Assembly: GCA_000751595.1 (NCBI GenBank)
Contig: CCMH01000004.1
Coordinates: 186,001 to 250,000, forward strand
Direction: 5' to 3'
DNA from: Weeksella massiliensis
GTDB taxonomy: Bacteria > Bacteroidota > Bacteroidia > Flavobacteriales > Weeksellaceae
Length of the DNA stretch: 64,000 nucleotides
Notes under the pieces: model-generated
Database searches by the model: none
Told to the model about the DNA's origin: nothing
What the model saw: only the letters and a program-made list of their open reading frames with translations
Shown: one piece after another, positions 16,431 through 26,490 of the stretch
Position numbering within the stretch: position 1 is the first letter of the stretch
Layout: each line of letters starts with the position of its first letter
Made by a program: the position numbers and the translations under genes

Positions 16431-18857
16431 ATGGGTAAATATTTACTTTGTTTTTCTTTCTTTCTTGTTTCTTTTGTGCAAGCGCAACAACTTCTTCGCG
16501 TTTTTGATGCAACAGATGAATTTCGAGTGTCTAAAGCAAAAATACTTAATGTCGATAATCAACTGATTGGTCTAACCGATGAAAAAGGAGAATTTCTTCT
16601 TCCGAAATTCTATGCAAAGATTATCGTTTTTCAAGATGGATACGATACACAAGTTTTGCGTTTGTCGCCAACCGATAATCCTATCGATGTGTACTTAGAA
16701 CCTTTGTATATCGAGTTAGAACAGGTGAGTGTTGGACGAGAAGATCAATATTTAGCAGGGAGAAATTTCATGCAACAAGTTATCAATCGAACCAAAAAAA
16801 ATGACCTAAATACTGCTGATTCTTATTTTTTCAGAAGTTATACCAAATATTGGAGTTCCGTAAACAAGGATTCTATTCCGTTTATTTTACAACCCAAAAG
16901 TGAACGCGATGTCATCAGCAATCATTGGCGAACAATTTTAGAAAAAAGTCATTTATTTTTGGGTGAACGCGCAATGGATCATAAATACGCCAAAAGATTT
17001 GGCCGTAAAAACATTGTGCAATCATCTAAAATTGCCGGTATCAATTCTCCGATTCATGAATATTTAGCGATACAGCCGGTTGCATTGCAATTCAATCGAC
17101 CGACGATCAATTTCTTTTTTCGCGATATTATCAATCCGATTTCTACAGAAGGTTTGGCCTATTATCGTTACACCATCAAAGAAAAAATTACCTACAATAA
17201 TCGTCCGACAACTTTGGTTTCTTTCGTTCCGGCAAAGCGAACAAGCGAGCAACAGTTCAAAGGAATGTTGTATATCGATGATGAAACTTTAGGTTTGACC
17301 AAATTCAAAGCCGAAAATTTTCTTAGTGATGATATTGCCGATATTGATGCCGATTGGAAGTTGGTCAATGGTTTATGGTTCCCGTACAAACAGAAATTTC
17401 TTTTAGATGCTGGAAATTTTGGGTATAATGCAAATGCCAATAAAGAAAATGAAGAAGACAAAGAGCAGGTAGAAAAAATCTGGATTCATGTAGAAATTTC
17501 TATCTCCAATTTGCAATCGCCTCATCCGTTCAAAAGAAAAGAGTTTGCAGGATACGAAACCGAAATTGCTTTTCAGAATATGGGGGCCGGTACATGGGAT
17601 CGTGTGATGCAGAATTATCGAAATCAAAAACTCGATAAAATCGAACAAAACACCTATCCGGTTATCGACAGTATCAGTGGCGATACCTATGCGACCAAAC
17701 AAAAAATGATGCGTTTTCTTGCAACGGGCCGAAAAATAAGTGTAGGAAAAATTGATGTCGATGCAACCAAATTTTTATCGTTCAACAATTACGAAGGAAC
17801 TCGTTTGGGAGCCGCTATAAATACGAACGAAAAATTGAGTCAGAACTATTCACTCAATGCATATACAGCGTACGGAACGAAAGACAGAGCCTGGAAATGG
17901 GGAAGTGGTTTGGATATTTTTGTCAATAAACCATATTCGGGTAGGATTCAACTCAACTATGCGCAAGATGTAAGTCCGTCTGGTAAGAGTAGTAATTTGT
18001 TGCAAAATGGTTACAATCGCTTTATGAATCAGACTTTGGGAAATTTATACAACGATCAATTTTATCATTATCATCGTTATACTTTGGGGTATGAACAAGA
18101 TATTTTTAACAATTTCACGTTTAATGTTTCGACCAATTACGAAAAACAAAGTGCGAATTTCGATTATTTATACCGAAATGAAGATAAATCCTACCATACA
18201 TTGTACTCTAAATTAGCTTTGCGTTGGGCACCGAAAGATCAATATATTCGCACACCTTACGGGAAAGTTACGGTAGAAAGAGGCAATACGATTTTCTATT
18301 TTACGATTCAAAAATACTGGGATTTATTCAACTCAGATTTCGAGCCTTTGCGTATGAATTTTTCGTATTATGATATTTTCGAGAATTATTTTGGCGAAAC
18401 TCACCTCAATATTAATGCTGGTTTGTTGATTGGTGATGCACCGATTATGAATCATTTCGAATCGTCAGGGAATGCGAAACTCGGAGGTTTTCCTAAGAAT
18501 TTTCAGCTTGCCGGGTTGAATAATTTCGAAACGATGCGTGCCGGAGAATTTTATTCTTCTCAATTTTTATCTTTTCAGGTGAAACATACTTTTGGTGGTT
18601 TTGAATGGTTCGGAAAACCGGTTTTCCCGTTGTTTATTTATCGTGCAGCCTTAGGTGAAATGAAAAATGCGCAAGAACATACTCAATTCGATTTCAAACA
18701 ATTGCAACATTATTATCAGGAAGCGGGAGTAGAGTTTAATCATTTGATTTTTAATACTTTCGGACTCGGAACGTATTATCGATTTGGCGGATATCAATAC
18801 CCGAAATTCAAAGATAATTTCTTCTTGAAATTAACGTTACGCCTTAATTTGTATTGA
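16431..18857 (+). CDS. DUF5686 outer-membrane protein with carboxypeptidase-like regulatory domain
   Basis: 808 residues from the ATG at 16431, which gives a proper signal peptide (MGKYLLCFSFFLVSFVQAQQ). Residues about 20-100 form a carboxypeptidase-D regulatory-like beta domain (VFDATDEFRVSKAKI...DEKGEFLLPKF). The following region, up to about 440, is the soluble DUF5686 part (SYFFRSYTKYWSS), and the rest is a beta-barrel that ends with alternating strands FFLKLTLRLNLY, as for outer-membrane proteins. The family is specific to Bacteroidota and often linked to TonB-dependent uptake, but substrate and function are unknown. It is alone between a terminator and the asnS promoter. Confidence 0.85.
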   Translation: MGKYLLCFSFFLVSFVQAQQLLRVFDATDEFRVSKAKILNVDNQLIGLTDEKGEFLLPKFYAKIIVFQDGYDTQVLRLSPTDNPIDVYLEPLYIELEQVSVGREDQYLAGRNFMQQVINRTKKNDLNTADSYFFRSYTKYWSSVNKDSIPFILQPKSERDVISNHWRTILEKSHLFLGERAMDHKYAKRFGRKNIVQSSKIAGINSPIHEYLAIQPVALQFNRPTINFFFRDIINPISTEGLAYYRYTIKEKITYNNRPTTLVSFVPAKRTSEQQFKGMLYIDDETLGLTKFKAENFLSDDIADIDADWKLVNGLWFPYKQKFLLDAGNFGYNANANKENEEDKEQVEKIWIHVEISISNLQSPHPFKRKEFAGYETEIAFQNMGAGTWDRVMQNYRNQKLDKIEQNTYPVIDSISGDTYATKQKMMRFLATGRKISVGKIDVDATKFLSFNNYEGTRLGAAINTNEKLSQNYSLNAYTAYGTKDRAWKWGSGLDIFVNKPYSGRIQLNYAQDVSPSGKSSNLLQNGYNRFMNQTLGNLYNDQFYHYHRYTLGYEQDIFNNFTFNVSTNYEKQSANFDYLYRNEDKSYHTLYSKLALRWAPKDQYIRTPYGKVTVERGNTIFYFTIQKYWDLFNSDFEPLRMNFSYYDIFENYFGETHLNINAGLLIGDAPIMNHFESSGNAKLGGFPKNFQLAGLNNFETMRAGEFYSSQFLSFQVKHTFGGFEWFGKPVFPLFIYRAALGEMKNAQEHTQFDFKQLQHYYQEAGVEFNHLIFNTFGLGTYYRFGGYQYPKFKDNFFLKLTLRLNLY

Positions 18858-18973
18858 TTTTCCGATTCAAAACCTATCGACTTATCCTACCGAAAATTAA
18901 GAGAAAATTTGTGAGAAGTCTTACAGATTAGCAAAAATTATGCCCTCGAATTTCCTAAGGTAAATAAAAGTAT

Positions 18974-18981
18974 TAAATTTG
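18974..18981 (+). promoter_or_regulatory. -7 promoter element of asnS-rpoN
   Basis: TAAATTTG, 21 bases upstream of the asnS ATG at 19003. Confidence 0.55.
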
Positions 18982-19002
18982 TGTCACTATAGAATTTTAG
19001 AA

Positions 19003-20451
19003 ATGCAATCATACAGTATAAAAACATTGTTGGAGAAAGGCAAAGAATTGGCCTTGCAGGAAGTAAGTATTCATGGATGGGTGAGATCTTTTCGTAGCAA
19101 TCGATTCATCGCACTCAATGATGGTTCTTGTTTAAATACGATTCAAGTCGTAGTTGATTTTGATAATTTTGATGATCAACTTATTCAACAAATATCTACC
19201 GCAGCATCGTTAAAAGTTGTAGGAGAAGTAGTCGAAAGTCAAGGAAAAGGGCAAGATATAGAAATTATTGCCAAAGATATCAAAGTGTTGGGGGTTGCGC
19301 CATCGGAAGATGTTCAGGGAACGATTCTTCAACCAAAAGCACACTCATTAGAAAAGTTACGCGAACAAGCGCATTTGCGTTTTCGAACCAATATGTTTGG
19401 TTCTGTGATGCGCGTGAGAAATGCCTTGATGTTTGCGATTCATCAATACTTCAATGAGCGTGAGTTTGTCTATGTAAATACGCCAATTATTACAGGATCT
19501 GATGCCGAAGGAGCAGGAGAGATGTTTCATGTGACGAATTTCGATTTAGAAAATTTACCACGTACCGAAGAAGGCAAAGTAGATTATAGCCAAGATTTCT
19601 TTGGGAAAGCGACAAATCTTACGGTTTCAGGACAATTAGAAGGAGAAGCAGCTGCAATGGGATTGGGGAAAATTTATACTTTCGGACCAACTTTCCGTGC
19701 AGAAAATTCGAATACCACTCGTCATTTAGCTGAGTTTTGGATGATCGAACCCGAAATGGCTTTTTATGATTTGGATCAAAATATGGATTTGGCAGAAGAT
19801 TTCTTGAAATATGTTATCCAATATGCCAAAGATAAATGTCCGGATGATTTAGCTTTCTTGGCCGAACGTTATGCCAAAGAACAAAGTCAGAAACCTGCCG
19901 ATGAGCGATCAGAGTTAGGTTTGATGGATCGTTTAGATTATGTTTTGAATAATCGTTTTATTCGCTTATCTTACACCGAAGCTATTGATATTCTGAAAAA
20001 TTCTAAGCCAAACAAAAAAGGAAAATTCAAATATCCGGTAGATGGTTGGGGTGTGGATTTACAATCTGAACACGAACGTTATTTGGTAGAAAAACATTTC
20101 AAAACACCAGTAATTTTGTTCGATTATCCTCAAGAAATTAAAGCCTTCTATATGCGTCTTAACGAAGATGGTAAAACTGTTCGTGCAATGGACGTATTAT
20201 TTCCAGGAATTGGTGAAATTATCGGAGGTTCTCAGCGAGAAGAACGTTTGGATGTGTTGGATGAAAGAATAAAACAATTCGGCATCGACCAAGAAGAAAT
20301 TTGGTGGTACAGAGATACACGTCGTTTTGGTACAGTGCCTCATGCAGGTTTTGGATTAGGATTAGAACGTTTGGTCCTTTTTGTAACTGGAATGGGTAAT
20401 ATTCGCGATGTAATTCCGTTCCCTAGAACACCGAACAATGCAGAATTTTAG
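19003..20451 (+). CDS. asnS: Asparaginyl-tRNA synthetase
   Basis: 482 residues from the ATG at 19003 (an upstream TTG at 18979 falls in the promoter). N-terminal OB-fold anticodon-binding domain ([20 protein letters not shown], about 20-40), then the class II core with [20 protein letters not shown] and motif 3 [12 protein letters not shown] near the end, closing with [15 protein letters not shown]. The GE.F.V and PRTPN features mark AsnRS rather than AspRS. The [12 protein letters not shown] insertion near 310 is typical for the bacteroidetal enzyme. rpoN follows after 35 bases, probably on the same transcript. Confidence 0.96.
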   Translation: MQSYSIKTLLEKGKELALQEVSIHGWVRSFRSNRFIALNDGSCLNTIQVVVDFDNFDDQLIQQISTAASLKVVGEVVESQGKGQDIEIIAKDIKVLGVAPSEDVQGTILQPKAHSLEKLREQAHLRFRTNMFGSVMRVRNALMFAIHQYFNEREFVYVNTPIITGSDAEGAGEMFHVTNFDLENLPRTEEGKVDYSQDFFGKATNLTVSGQLEGEAAAMGLGKIYTFGPTFRAENSNTTRHLAEFWMIEPEMAFYDLDQNMDLAEDFLKYVIQYAKDKCPDDLAFLAERYAKEQSQKPADERSELGLMDRLDYVLNNRFIRLSYTEAIDILKNSKPNKKGKFKYPVDGWGVDLQSEHERYLVEKHFKTPVILFDYPQEIKAFYMRLNEDGKTVRAMDVLFPGIGEIIGGSQREERLDVLDERIKQFGIDQEEIWWYRDTRRFGTVPHAGFGLGLERLVLFVTGMGNIRDVIPFPRTPNNAEF

Positions 20452-20486
20452 TAGAATAAAATAATCGAGAAGAAGAGAGAAAATAT

Positions 20487-21959
20487 ATGTTAAAGCAGGA
20501 ATTAAATCTAAAATTACAACAAAAGTTATCGCCACAACAAATTCAGTTGATGAAGTTGGTGCAATTGCCTACTGTTGCCTTTGAACAAAGAGTGAAGGAG
20601 GAGTTAGAAGAAAATCCGGCTTTGGATGAAGATTCACCTAATTACGAAGATGAGTTCGAGATGTCGAATGATAACGATTGGGATTCGCAAGATGAATACC
20701 AAGAAGAAAATGTTATCGATACAAGCGACATTAATATCGATGAGTATTTGAGTGATGATGATATTCCAAACTATAAAACATACACCAATAATTATAGCGA
20801 TGATGATGACGAAAAATCTGTGCCTTATGCGCAAGGAGTTTCGTTTATCGAATATCTAGAAAAACAATTGTACACCAATCGTTTGACAGAAGATGAATAT
20901 CAAATCGCTGAATTTCTTATTGGGAATATCGATGAAGATGGCTACATCCGTCGCGAATTGAAAGCTTTGGTCGACGATTTGGCTTTTTCGCAAAATATCT
21001 ATACCGAACTAGAAGTTGTCGAAAATTTACTCGTAAACTATATTCAACGAATGGATCCGGTTGGTGTAGGAGCAAGAGACTTGCAAGAATGCTTGATGAT
21101 TCAGCTCGAAAATAAAACACAAAACGAATCGATCGAATTAGCAGAAAAGTTGATTACCGAATCGTTTGATGCGTTTACGAAAAAACATTATACCAAATTA
21201 ATGACCAAGTATGATGTGAACGAAGATGAATTGAGAGATGCGATTAGCGAAATCGAAAGATTGAATCCGAAACCTGGCAAATCTTTTTCAAGTAGCAGTA
21301 AAATCATCGAGCAAATTACTCCCGATTTTACCATTACGATTGATAATAGCGAACTGAATCTTTCCCTGAACGGACGAAACGTTCCCGAGTTACGGATTTC
21401 ATCTGCCTATGCAGAAATGCTCGATACGTATAAAAAAACCGAGAAAAAATCGAACGAGCAAAAAGAAGCAGTTTTGTTTGTAAAACAAAAATTAGATTCA
21501 GCCAAATGGTTTATCGATGCCGTACAACAAAGACGTAATACGTTGATGATTACGATGCAAGCGATCATGAAGTTTCAGAAAGAATATTTTCTTACCGGTG
21601 ACGAAACCAAGATAAAACCAATGATTCTGAAAGATATTTCTGATCTTATCGGAATGGATATTTCGACAGTTTCTCGTGTGGCAAATAGCAAATACGTTCA
21701 AACGCCTTACGGTACTTTCTTGATCAAAGATTTGTTCTCTGAAAGTTTGACCAATGACGAAGGAGAAGAAGTTTCGACCAGAGAAATTAAACGAATTTTG
21801 CAAGATGTCATCAACGAAGAAAATAAACGGACGCCACTTACAGATGAAAAATTAACTGAAATTCTGAAAGAAAAAGGATATCCGATTGCGCGAAGAACTA
21901 TTGCGAAATACCGTGAACAATTGAGTATTCCAGTGGCGAGATTACGCAAAGAGATTTAA
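20487..21959 (+). CDS. rpoN: RNA polymerase sigma-54 factor
   Basis: 490 residues. Region I is Gln/Leu-rich (LNLKLQQKLSPQQIQLMKLV, from residue 6), then comes a strongly acidic linker (about 46-110, mostly Asp, Glu, Asn), the core-binding domain, the helix-turn-helix (ISDLIGMDISTVSRVANSKY) and the RpoN box ARRTIAKYREQL near the end, which reads the -24 promoter element. Sigma-54 needs AAA+ activators; none is in this window. The acidic linker (region II) is variable between species and is long here. Ends in a bidirectional terminator. Confidence 0.95.
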   Translation: MLKQELNLKLQQKLSPQQIQLMKLVQLPTVAFEQRVKEELEENPALDEDSPNYEDEFEMSNDNDWDSQDEYQEENVIDTSDINIDEYLSDDDIPNYKTYTNNYSDDDDEKSVPYAQGVSFIEYLEKQLYTNRLTEDEYQIAEFLIGNIDEDGYIRRELKALVDDLAFSQNIYTELEVVENLLVNYIQRMDPVGVGARDLQECLMIQLENKTQNESIELAEKLITESFDAFTKKHYTKLMTKYDVNEDELRDAISEIERLNPKPGKSFSSSSKIIEQITPDFTITIDNSELNLSLNGRNVPELRISSAYAEMLDTYKKTEKKSNEQKEAVLFVKQKLDSAKWFIDAVQQRRNTLMITMQAIMKFQKEYFLTGDETKIKPMILKDISDLIGMDISTVSRVANSKYVQTPYGTFLIKDLFSESLTNDEGEEVSTREIKRILQDVINEENKRTPLTDEKLTEILKEKGYPIARRTIAKYREQLSIPVARLRKEI

Positions 21960-21980
21960 TATAATTCTAAGATATTTTAC

Positions 21981-22010
21981 AAAAAAAACCAGCACATGCT
22001 GGTTTTTTTT
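21981..22010. terminator. Bidirectional intrinsic terminator between rpoN and the lipoprotein gene
   Basis: Eight A, the stem ACCAGC..GCTGGT around CACATG, and eight T: perfect symmetry that serves the convergent genes on both strands. Confidence 0.9.
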
Positions 22011-22028
22011 ATTCAATTAGAAAAAGTA

Positions 22029-22790
22029 TTACTCGAATTCTACTTCGAAATCAAGATTGCTGTTTTCTGTAATATCTTGTAAGCTTACCGAGTAGGTAAA
22101 TGATTTTTTATCGTCTGCGATTACGGCATTTTCTAAGTTCACTGAGCGAATTGGTTTCTCGAAATGATATTTTAGATTAACCGTAAATAGCTGTAAAATT
22201 TCGCTATTCATATCCATTGAATCATTTTTTTCTTCTGCTGCCAATTTGCTCCATTCATTCGAAATCTCTGATCGTCTGAAATGTTTTTTATCCATCGAAA
22301 AAGTAAGGTCGTTGAACATCGCTTTACTTTGTTGTAAATTCATAGAAGGTTCTTTATCGGCAAATTCTAGATAAGCTTCGCGAATAGTTTTCAGTTCATT
22401 CGAAAAATCTTGTAAACTTTTGGCTTTGATTTCATATCCCAACTGAAAGACTTGATCATCGAATTGGAAAAGCCATTTTAGGTTTTTCGTTTTATCAAAA
22501 AAAGATTTATTTTCCTGAATTAATAATTGAATACTGTCTTTATCGGTTTGATTTTTCGCCATTTTTAACATCAAATCATCTAAACGGATATATTGATTAT
22601 TGGTAAATTCTGAAATTTGTTTCAGACTATCGAGTTCTTCTGCAGGAATCATTTCTAAGAATTGGGTAAAATCAAGATTCATTCGGTAATCGATTTCACC
22701 AGAATTTTTTACAAAAACTTCTTCATTGATTGCACAAGAAAACAAACTAAATAAGAAGACAAATAAACCAAGGATAGAGGTTTTTTTCAT
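22029..22790 (-). CDS. Lipoprotein of unknown function
   Basis: 253 residues, with a signal peptide and lipobox (FSLFSCAIN, Cys19). The mature protein is mostly helical with charged segments, and no known domain is recognised. The stretch YRMNLDFTQFLEMIPAEELD, followed by repeated Phe/Met/Leu-rich segments, is reminiscent of outer-membrane lipoproteins that carry a lipocalin- or LolA-like concave sheet, but this is only an impression. It is divergent from the S46 peptidase gene and ends at the shared terminator with rpoN. Confidence 0.75.
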   Translation of the reverse strand: MKKTSILGLFVFLFSLFSCAINEEVFVKNSGEIDYRMNLDFTQFLEMIPAEELDSLKQISEFTNNQYIRLDDLMLKMAKNQTDKDSIQLLIQENKSFFDKTKNLKWLFQFDDQVFQLGYEIKAKSLQDFSNELKTIREAYLEFADKEPSMNLQQSKAMFNDLTFSMDKKHFRRSEISNEWSKLAAEEKNDSMDMNSEILQLFTVNLKYHFEKPIRSVNLENAVIADDKKSFTYSVSLQDITENSNLDFEVEFE

Positions 22791-22830
22791 ACAAGAAAAT
22801 TAGGGTTTAATAAAAGTAAAGATACGCTTT

Positions 22831-22862
22831 TTTGCTTTGTACGATGAGAACAATTATCTTTG
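22831..22862 (+). promoter_or_regulatory. Promoter of the S46 peptidase gene
   Basis: TTTG at 22831-22834 and TATCTTTG at 22855-22862 are separated by 20 bases, an ideal match to the Bacteroidota -33/-7 promoter. This is the best full promoter in the window. The start codon is 28 bases downstream. Confidence 0.75.
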
Positions 22863-22890
22863 GTAATGTTAAAAAATATAATAGGATAAA

Positions 22891-25044
22891 ATGAGAAAGA
22901 CATTGATTAAATCGTCGTTACTTCTAAGCTTTTTGGCCTTAGGGAGTAGTCTTTTTGGACAAGGAGGAGGAATGTGGATTCCGACAGAATTGAATGAAAA
23001 AGAGATGAAAGAAATGGGGCTAAAAATTTCTGCAAGCGATATTTTTAGTAACGGAAAAAAGAGTATAAACAATGCCGTTGCCCATTTTGGCGGTGGATGT
23101 ACATCAGAAGTTATTTCGCCTCAAGGATTATTGTTGACCAATCATCACTGTGGATACGGTGAAATCCAAAGTCATTCGTCATTAGAAAACGATTATTTGA
23201 AAGATGGTTTTTGGGCCAAGGATATGAAAGCTGAATTACCAAACGAAGGATTGACAGCTACATTTATTGTTGATATTATCGATGTTACAGATAAAATTCT
23301 ACAAGGTGTTACCGATAATATGCCTGAAGAACAACGGATGGAATTAGTAAAACAAAACACAAAAAATCTTACTGCTCAAACCAAAACAGCATCCTACCAA
23401 GATAATTTTGTTCGACCATTTTACAAAGGAAATAAATATTACCAATTCATCACCGAAACCTTTCGCGATGTACGTTTAGTTGGTGCGCCACCTTCGGCAA
23501 TTGGTAAATACGGAAGCGATACCGATAACTGGGTTTGGCCTAGACATACGGGAGATTTTGCCTTGTTCAGAATCTATGCTGATAAAAATAATCAACCAGC
23601 AGATTATTCTCCTAACAACGTCCCATACAAACCAAAACATTTCTTACCGGTGAATATTGGTGGGATAAAAGAAGGGGATTTTACCTTTGTGTATGGATTT
23701 CCAGGAACAACCGATGAGTATTTACCTGCATCATCATTGAAACAAATTCAAGATGTTATTAATCCGGCTAGGATAGGAGCGAGAACGATTGCGTTGGAAT
23801 ATATTGATAAGAAAATGCGTCAAGACGATGCTACACGTATCAAATATGCCTCTAAACAAGCTAGAATTTCGAATTCTCATAAAAAATGGATTGGTGAGAA
23901 ATTAGGATTAGAAAGGAGTAAAGCTGTTGAGTTGCGTTTGGCTAAAGAAAATGATTTTGCAAAGAGAATTGCCAAAAATAATCAACAAAAAAATGCGTAC
24001 GGAAACATCATTCAACAATTGAATACACTCAACCAAGAGAATGAAAAATATGCAGTTGCGACTACTTTATTCAGCGAAATTTTCTCGGCAAACTCAGAAA
24101 CATTCCGAATGACTTTGGCGTTGAATAACTTAGCGAATGCTTATAATACTGATAATTATCAGAACGTTAAAGCTCGAGTAATCAATCAATTAAGTGGAAT
24201 GTACAAAGATTATGATGCACGCTTGGATCAAACCATTTCTGCAGAATTAATTGCGTATTTCAATTCTACAATGCCTAAAGATTTATTGCCAACAAAGGTA
24301 GCTTCAGCCGAAGAAGTTCAAGCAGTTTTGGACAAGACGTTGATCAATGGAACAGCAAAGTTAAAAGGAAAAACTTTATTAGCGTCTCTTGAAGAGTTGT
24401 CTAAAAATGATGCAGAATTTGTAAAAGCTATTCAGCAAGATCCTTTGGTTCAGTTGGTCCAGCGTTATTTAGGGACTTATCAAGATAAAGTTGCTCCGCA
24501 ATATTTAGCCAATCAAAACAAAATGAACCAGTTGATGCGTACATATATGAAAGCCCAAATGGAAGTATTTTCTGATCAAAAACTTTTCCCAGATGCCAAT
24601 TCAACTTTACGCGTAACGTATGGTAAAGTTGATGGATATCAGCCGCGCGATGCCGTTTATTATGAGCCAATAACACATTTAGATGGTGTGATGGAAAAAC
24701 ATATTCCAGGTGATTATGAGTTCGATTTACCACAACCTTTGATTGATTTGTATAACAAAAAAGATTTTGGAAAATACGCGGATAAAGATGGAAAATTACC
24801 AGTGAACTTTATTGCAACCAATCATACGACAGGTGGAAATTCTGGAAGTCCAGCCATTGATGGAAACGGAAATTTGGTAGGATTGAATTTTGACCGTGTT
24901 TGGGAAGGAACTATGTCTGATCTGAATTATGATCCAGAAATCTGTAGAAATATTATGGTCGATGCTCGATATATTCTTTGGGTTATCGAAAAATATGGTA
25001 AAGCAGATCATCTGATAAAAGAAATGAAAGTTGTTACCAAATAA
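22891..25044 (+). CDS. dpp11: S46 dipeptidyl-peptidase, DPP11-like (Asp/Glu-specific)
   Basis: 717 residues with signal peptide (ending LFGQ). The S46 catalytic His is in TNHHCGYG (residues 85-86) and the catalytic Ser in TGGNSGSP (Ser651). Eighteen residues later, in LNFDRVWEG, is Arg669. In the characterised Porphyromonas enzymes Ser655 and residue 673 have the same spacing, and residue 673 is Arg in DPP11 (Asp/Glu at P1) but Gly in DPP7; the Arg here points to DPP11. Such periplasmic exopeptidases release dipeptides from oligopeptides for asaccharolytic, protein-feeding Bacteroidota. Single gene with its own promoter and terminator. Confidence 0.88.
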   Translation: MRKTLIKSSLLLSFLALGSSLFGQGGGMWIPTELNEKEMKEMGLKISASDIFSNGKKSINNAVAHFGGGCTSEVISPQGLLLTNHHCGYGEIQSHSSLENDYLKDGFWAKDMKAELPNEGLTATFIVDIIDVTDKILQGVTDNMPEEQRMELVKQNTKNLTAQTKTASYQDNFVRPFYKGNKYYQFITETFRDVRLVGAPPSAIGKYGSDTDNWVWPRHTGDFALFRIYADKNNQPADYSPNNVPYKPKHFLPVNIGGIKEGDFTFVYGFPGTTDEYLPASSLKQIQDVINPARIGARTIALEYIDKKMRQDDATRIKYASKQARISNSHKKWIGEKLGLERSKAVELRLAKENDFAKRIAKNNQQKNAYGNIIQQLNTLNQENEKYAVATTLFSEIFSANSETFRMTLALNNLANAYNTDNYQNVKARVINQLSGMYKDYDARLDQTISAELIAYFNSTMPKDLLPTKVASAEEVQAVLDKTLINGTAKLKGKTLLASLEELSKNDAEFVKAIQQDPLVQLVQRYLGTYQDKVAPQYLANQNKMNQLMRTYMKAQMEVFSDQKLFPDANSTLRVTYGKVDGYQPRDAVYYEPITHLDGVMEKHIPGDYEFDLPQPLIDLYNKKDFGKYADKDGKLPVNFIATNHTTGGNSGSPAIDGNGNLVGLNFDRVWEGTMSDLNYDPEICRNIMVDARYILWVIEKYGKADHLIKEMKVVTK

Positions 25045-25068
25045 GCTTTTATTTATAGTCTAACTAAG

Positions 25069-25100
25069 AATCCTGTATATTTTGTATACAGGATTTTTTT
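25069..25100 (+). terminator. Intrinsic terminator of the S46 peptidase gene
   Basis: AATCCTGTATA pairs with TATACAGGATT across TTTTG, followed by T-run. Confidence 0.85.
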
Positions 25101-25310
25101 GTATTTGATTGATATTATGGAATTTATTAAATCGTTAATTCATTCCTATAATATATATTATGTTAAATAGAATGTATCAATTCATCCTCTATATTAGAAT
25201 ATTTTAGTTTGCAATCAAATATTGACAATTAATAAATTTTATTATTTTACTCGAATAACTATTTTACCTTGCACCGAAGTTGAACTTAAATATTCTTATG
25301 CTTTTTATCA

Positions 25311-25341
25311 AAAAAAGCTATCAATATTACATGATAGCTTT
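25311..25341 (-). terminator. Intrinsic terminator of the metal-efflux genes
   Basis: On the minus strand AAAAGCTATCA pairs with TGATAGCTTTT and runs into T. Confidence 0.8.
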
Positions 25342-25359
25342 TCGTTAACTTCTTTTCTT

Positions 25360-26490
25360 TTACTCTTCTTCAGTGTTTTTCATCGCCATAAGTAAGGCAT
25401 ATGCTCCTTTTGAAACATAGTTTTGGGTAGGATCTAATGGCGTAATAATCGCTATTTTATTTTTTTCTGCCTTCCCTATTTTTATTTCTTTCATCCGATA
25501 CGAATTGTTTTTTAGCGCTTCGTACACATAGTCTTTTCCTTCAAAATGCACCACAGATTCTTCGGGCAAAGCTTGCACAGCCTGATTGGCAAACGTTAAT
25601 TCTACCGTAAAATACATTTGCGAAATCAAGGGTTGTGGCAAAGCAGAATTCAGACGAGCCAACACATTCACTGACCCATCAGGATTTACTTCCTGACCAA
25701 TAGAAATCACGTTGGCTTCGTATTTTTGTTCTGGATTTTGATTGGTTGATGCTAAAATTTTTTGACCAATTTTCAATGCAGCTAATTGATTTTCAAAGGC
25801 TTTTATTTCCAATAATGGTGTTGAAGATTGGATAATTTCCAACAATGGTTCTGAAGCCGAAACATACTGACCGCGATTTACGGAAACCTTATTTATAGCG
25901 CCCGAAACCGGCGAAACAACCGTCAAACTTCTTTTAATAGCATTTACAGTGACCGAATTGGGTGACAAATGCATCAAGTGTAATTTTTCTTCCAAAGCCC
26001 TTTTCTTGATCAACAATAATTTTCGATCAGCTTGTGCTTCTTCCAAAATTTTGGTGCTTGCCGCCTGCGCTTCATTCAGTTCTTTTTGTCGTTTAAAATT
26101 AGATTCCGCCTTCTCGAACAAAGCTTTTGTCGTGAGATAATCTTCTTGTATTTGCACATACATCGGGTCTTCTAACACTGCCAAAACCTGTCCTTTTTTC
26201 ACATATGTTCCCGGAATTACCTGAATCGACTTCACAAAACCACCTAGCATATGCGTTACCGAAATTCGGTCTTGCGGCAACACTTGAGTTCTTGCGCTCA
26301 ATTGCATCGTAGCATTCAGGTCTATCGTTTCAACTTTCACGGTTTCGATTGTGAGTTGTTTTTGCTGCGCTTGGGTTAATGTTATTTCCTGTGTGTTTTC
26401 GGTTTCTAGAAGCGTTTTGTTTTCTTCTTTTTGAGGTGTACAAGCACTGAAACTCATTCCGATAATCAATGCCCAAATATAGTTTTTCAT
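25360..26490 (-). CDS. RND efflux periplasmic adaptor (CzcB/CusB type), lipoprotein
   Basis: 376 residues, lipobox FSACTP (Cys17). Typical membrane-fusion-protein order: a beta-barrel/lipoyl start (VTHMLGGFVKSIQVIPGTYV, then KKGQVLAVLEDP), a helical hairpin (about 115-190), the second lipoyl half (TVVSPVSGAINKVSVNRGQY) and a C-terminal barrel. It joins the inner-membrane CzcA pump to the outer-membrane channel. No N-terminal His-rich metal-binding extension is seen, and the protein is on the short side. The start touches the stop of the pump gene (1-base overlap), and it is the last gene of the unit. Confidence 0.9.
   Translation of the reverse strand: MKNYIWALIIGMSFSACTPQKEENKTLLETENTQEITLTQAQQKQLTIETVKVETIDLNATMQLSARTQVLPQDRISVTHMLGGFVKSIQVIPGTYVKKGQVLAVLEDPMYVQIQEDYLTTKALFEKAESNFKRQKELNEAQAASTKILEEAQADRKLLLIKKRALEEKLHLMHLSPNSVTVNAIKRSLTVVSPVSGAINKVSVNRGQYVSASEPLLEIIQSSTPLLEIKAFENQLAALKIGQKILASTNQNPEQKYEANVISIGQEVNPDGSVNVLARLNSALPQPLISQMYFTVELTFANQAVQALPEESVVHFEGKDYVYEALKNNSYRMKEIKIGKAEKNKIAIITPLDPTQNYVSKGAYALLMAMKNTEEE

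Larger units (their letters stand above)
25045..25359. other. 315-bp intergenic region between convergent genes
   Basis: Contains the terminator of the S46 gene on the left and of the efflux genes on the right. The roughly 200 bases between are very AT-rich and show no gene or recognisable site. Confidence 0.6.
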
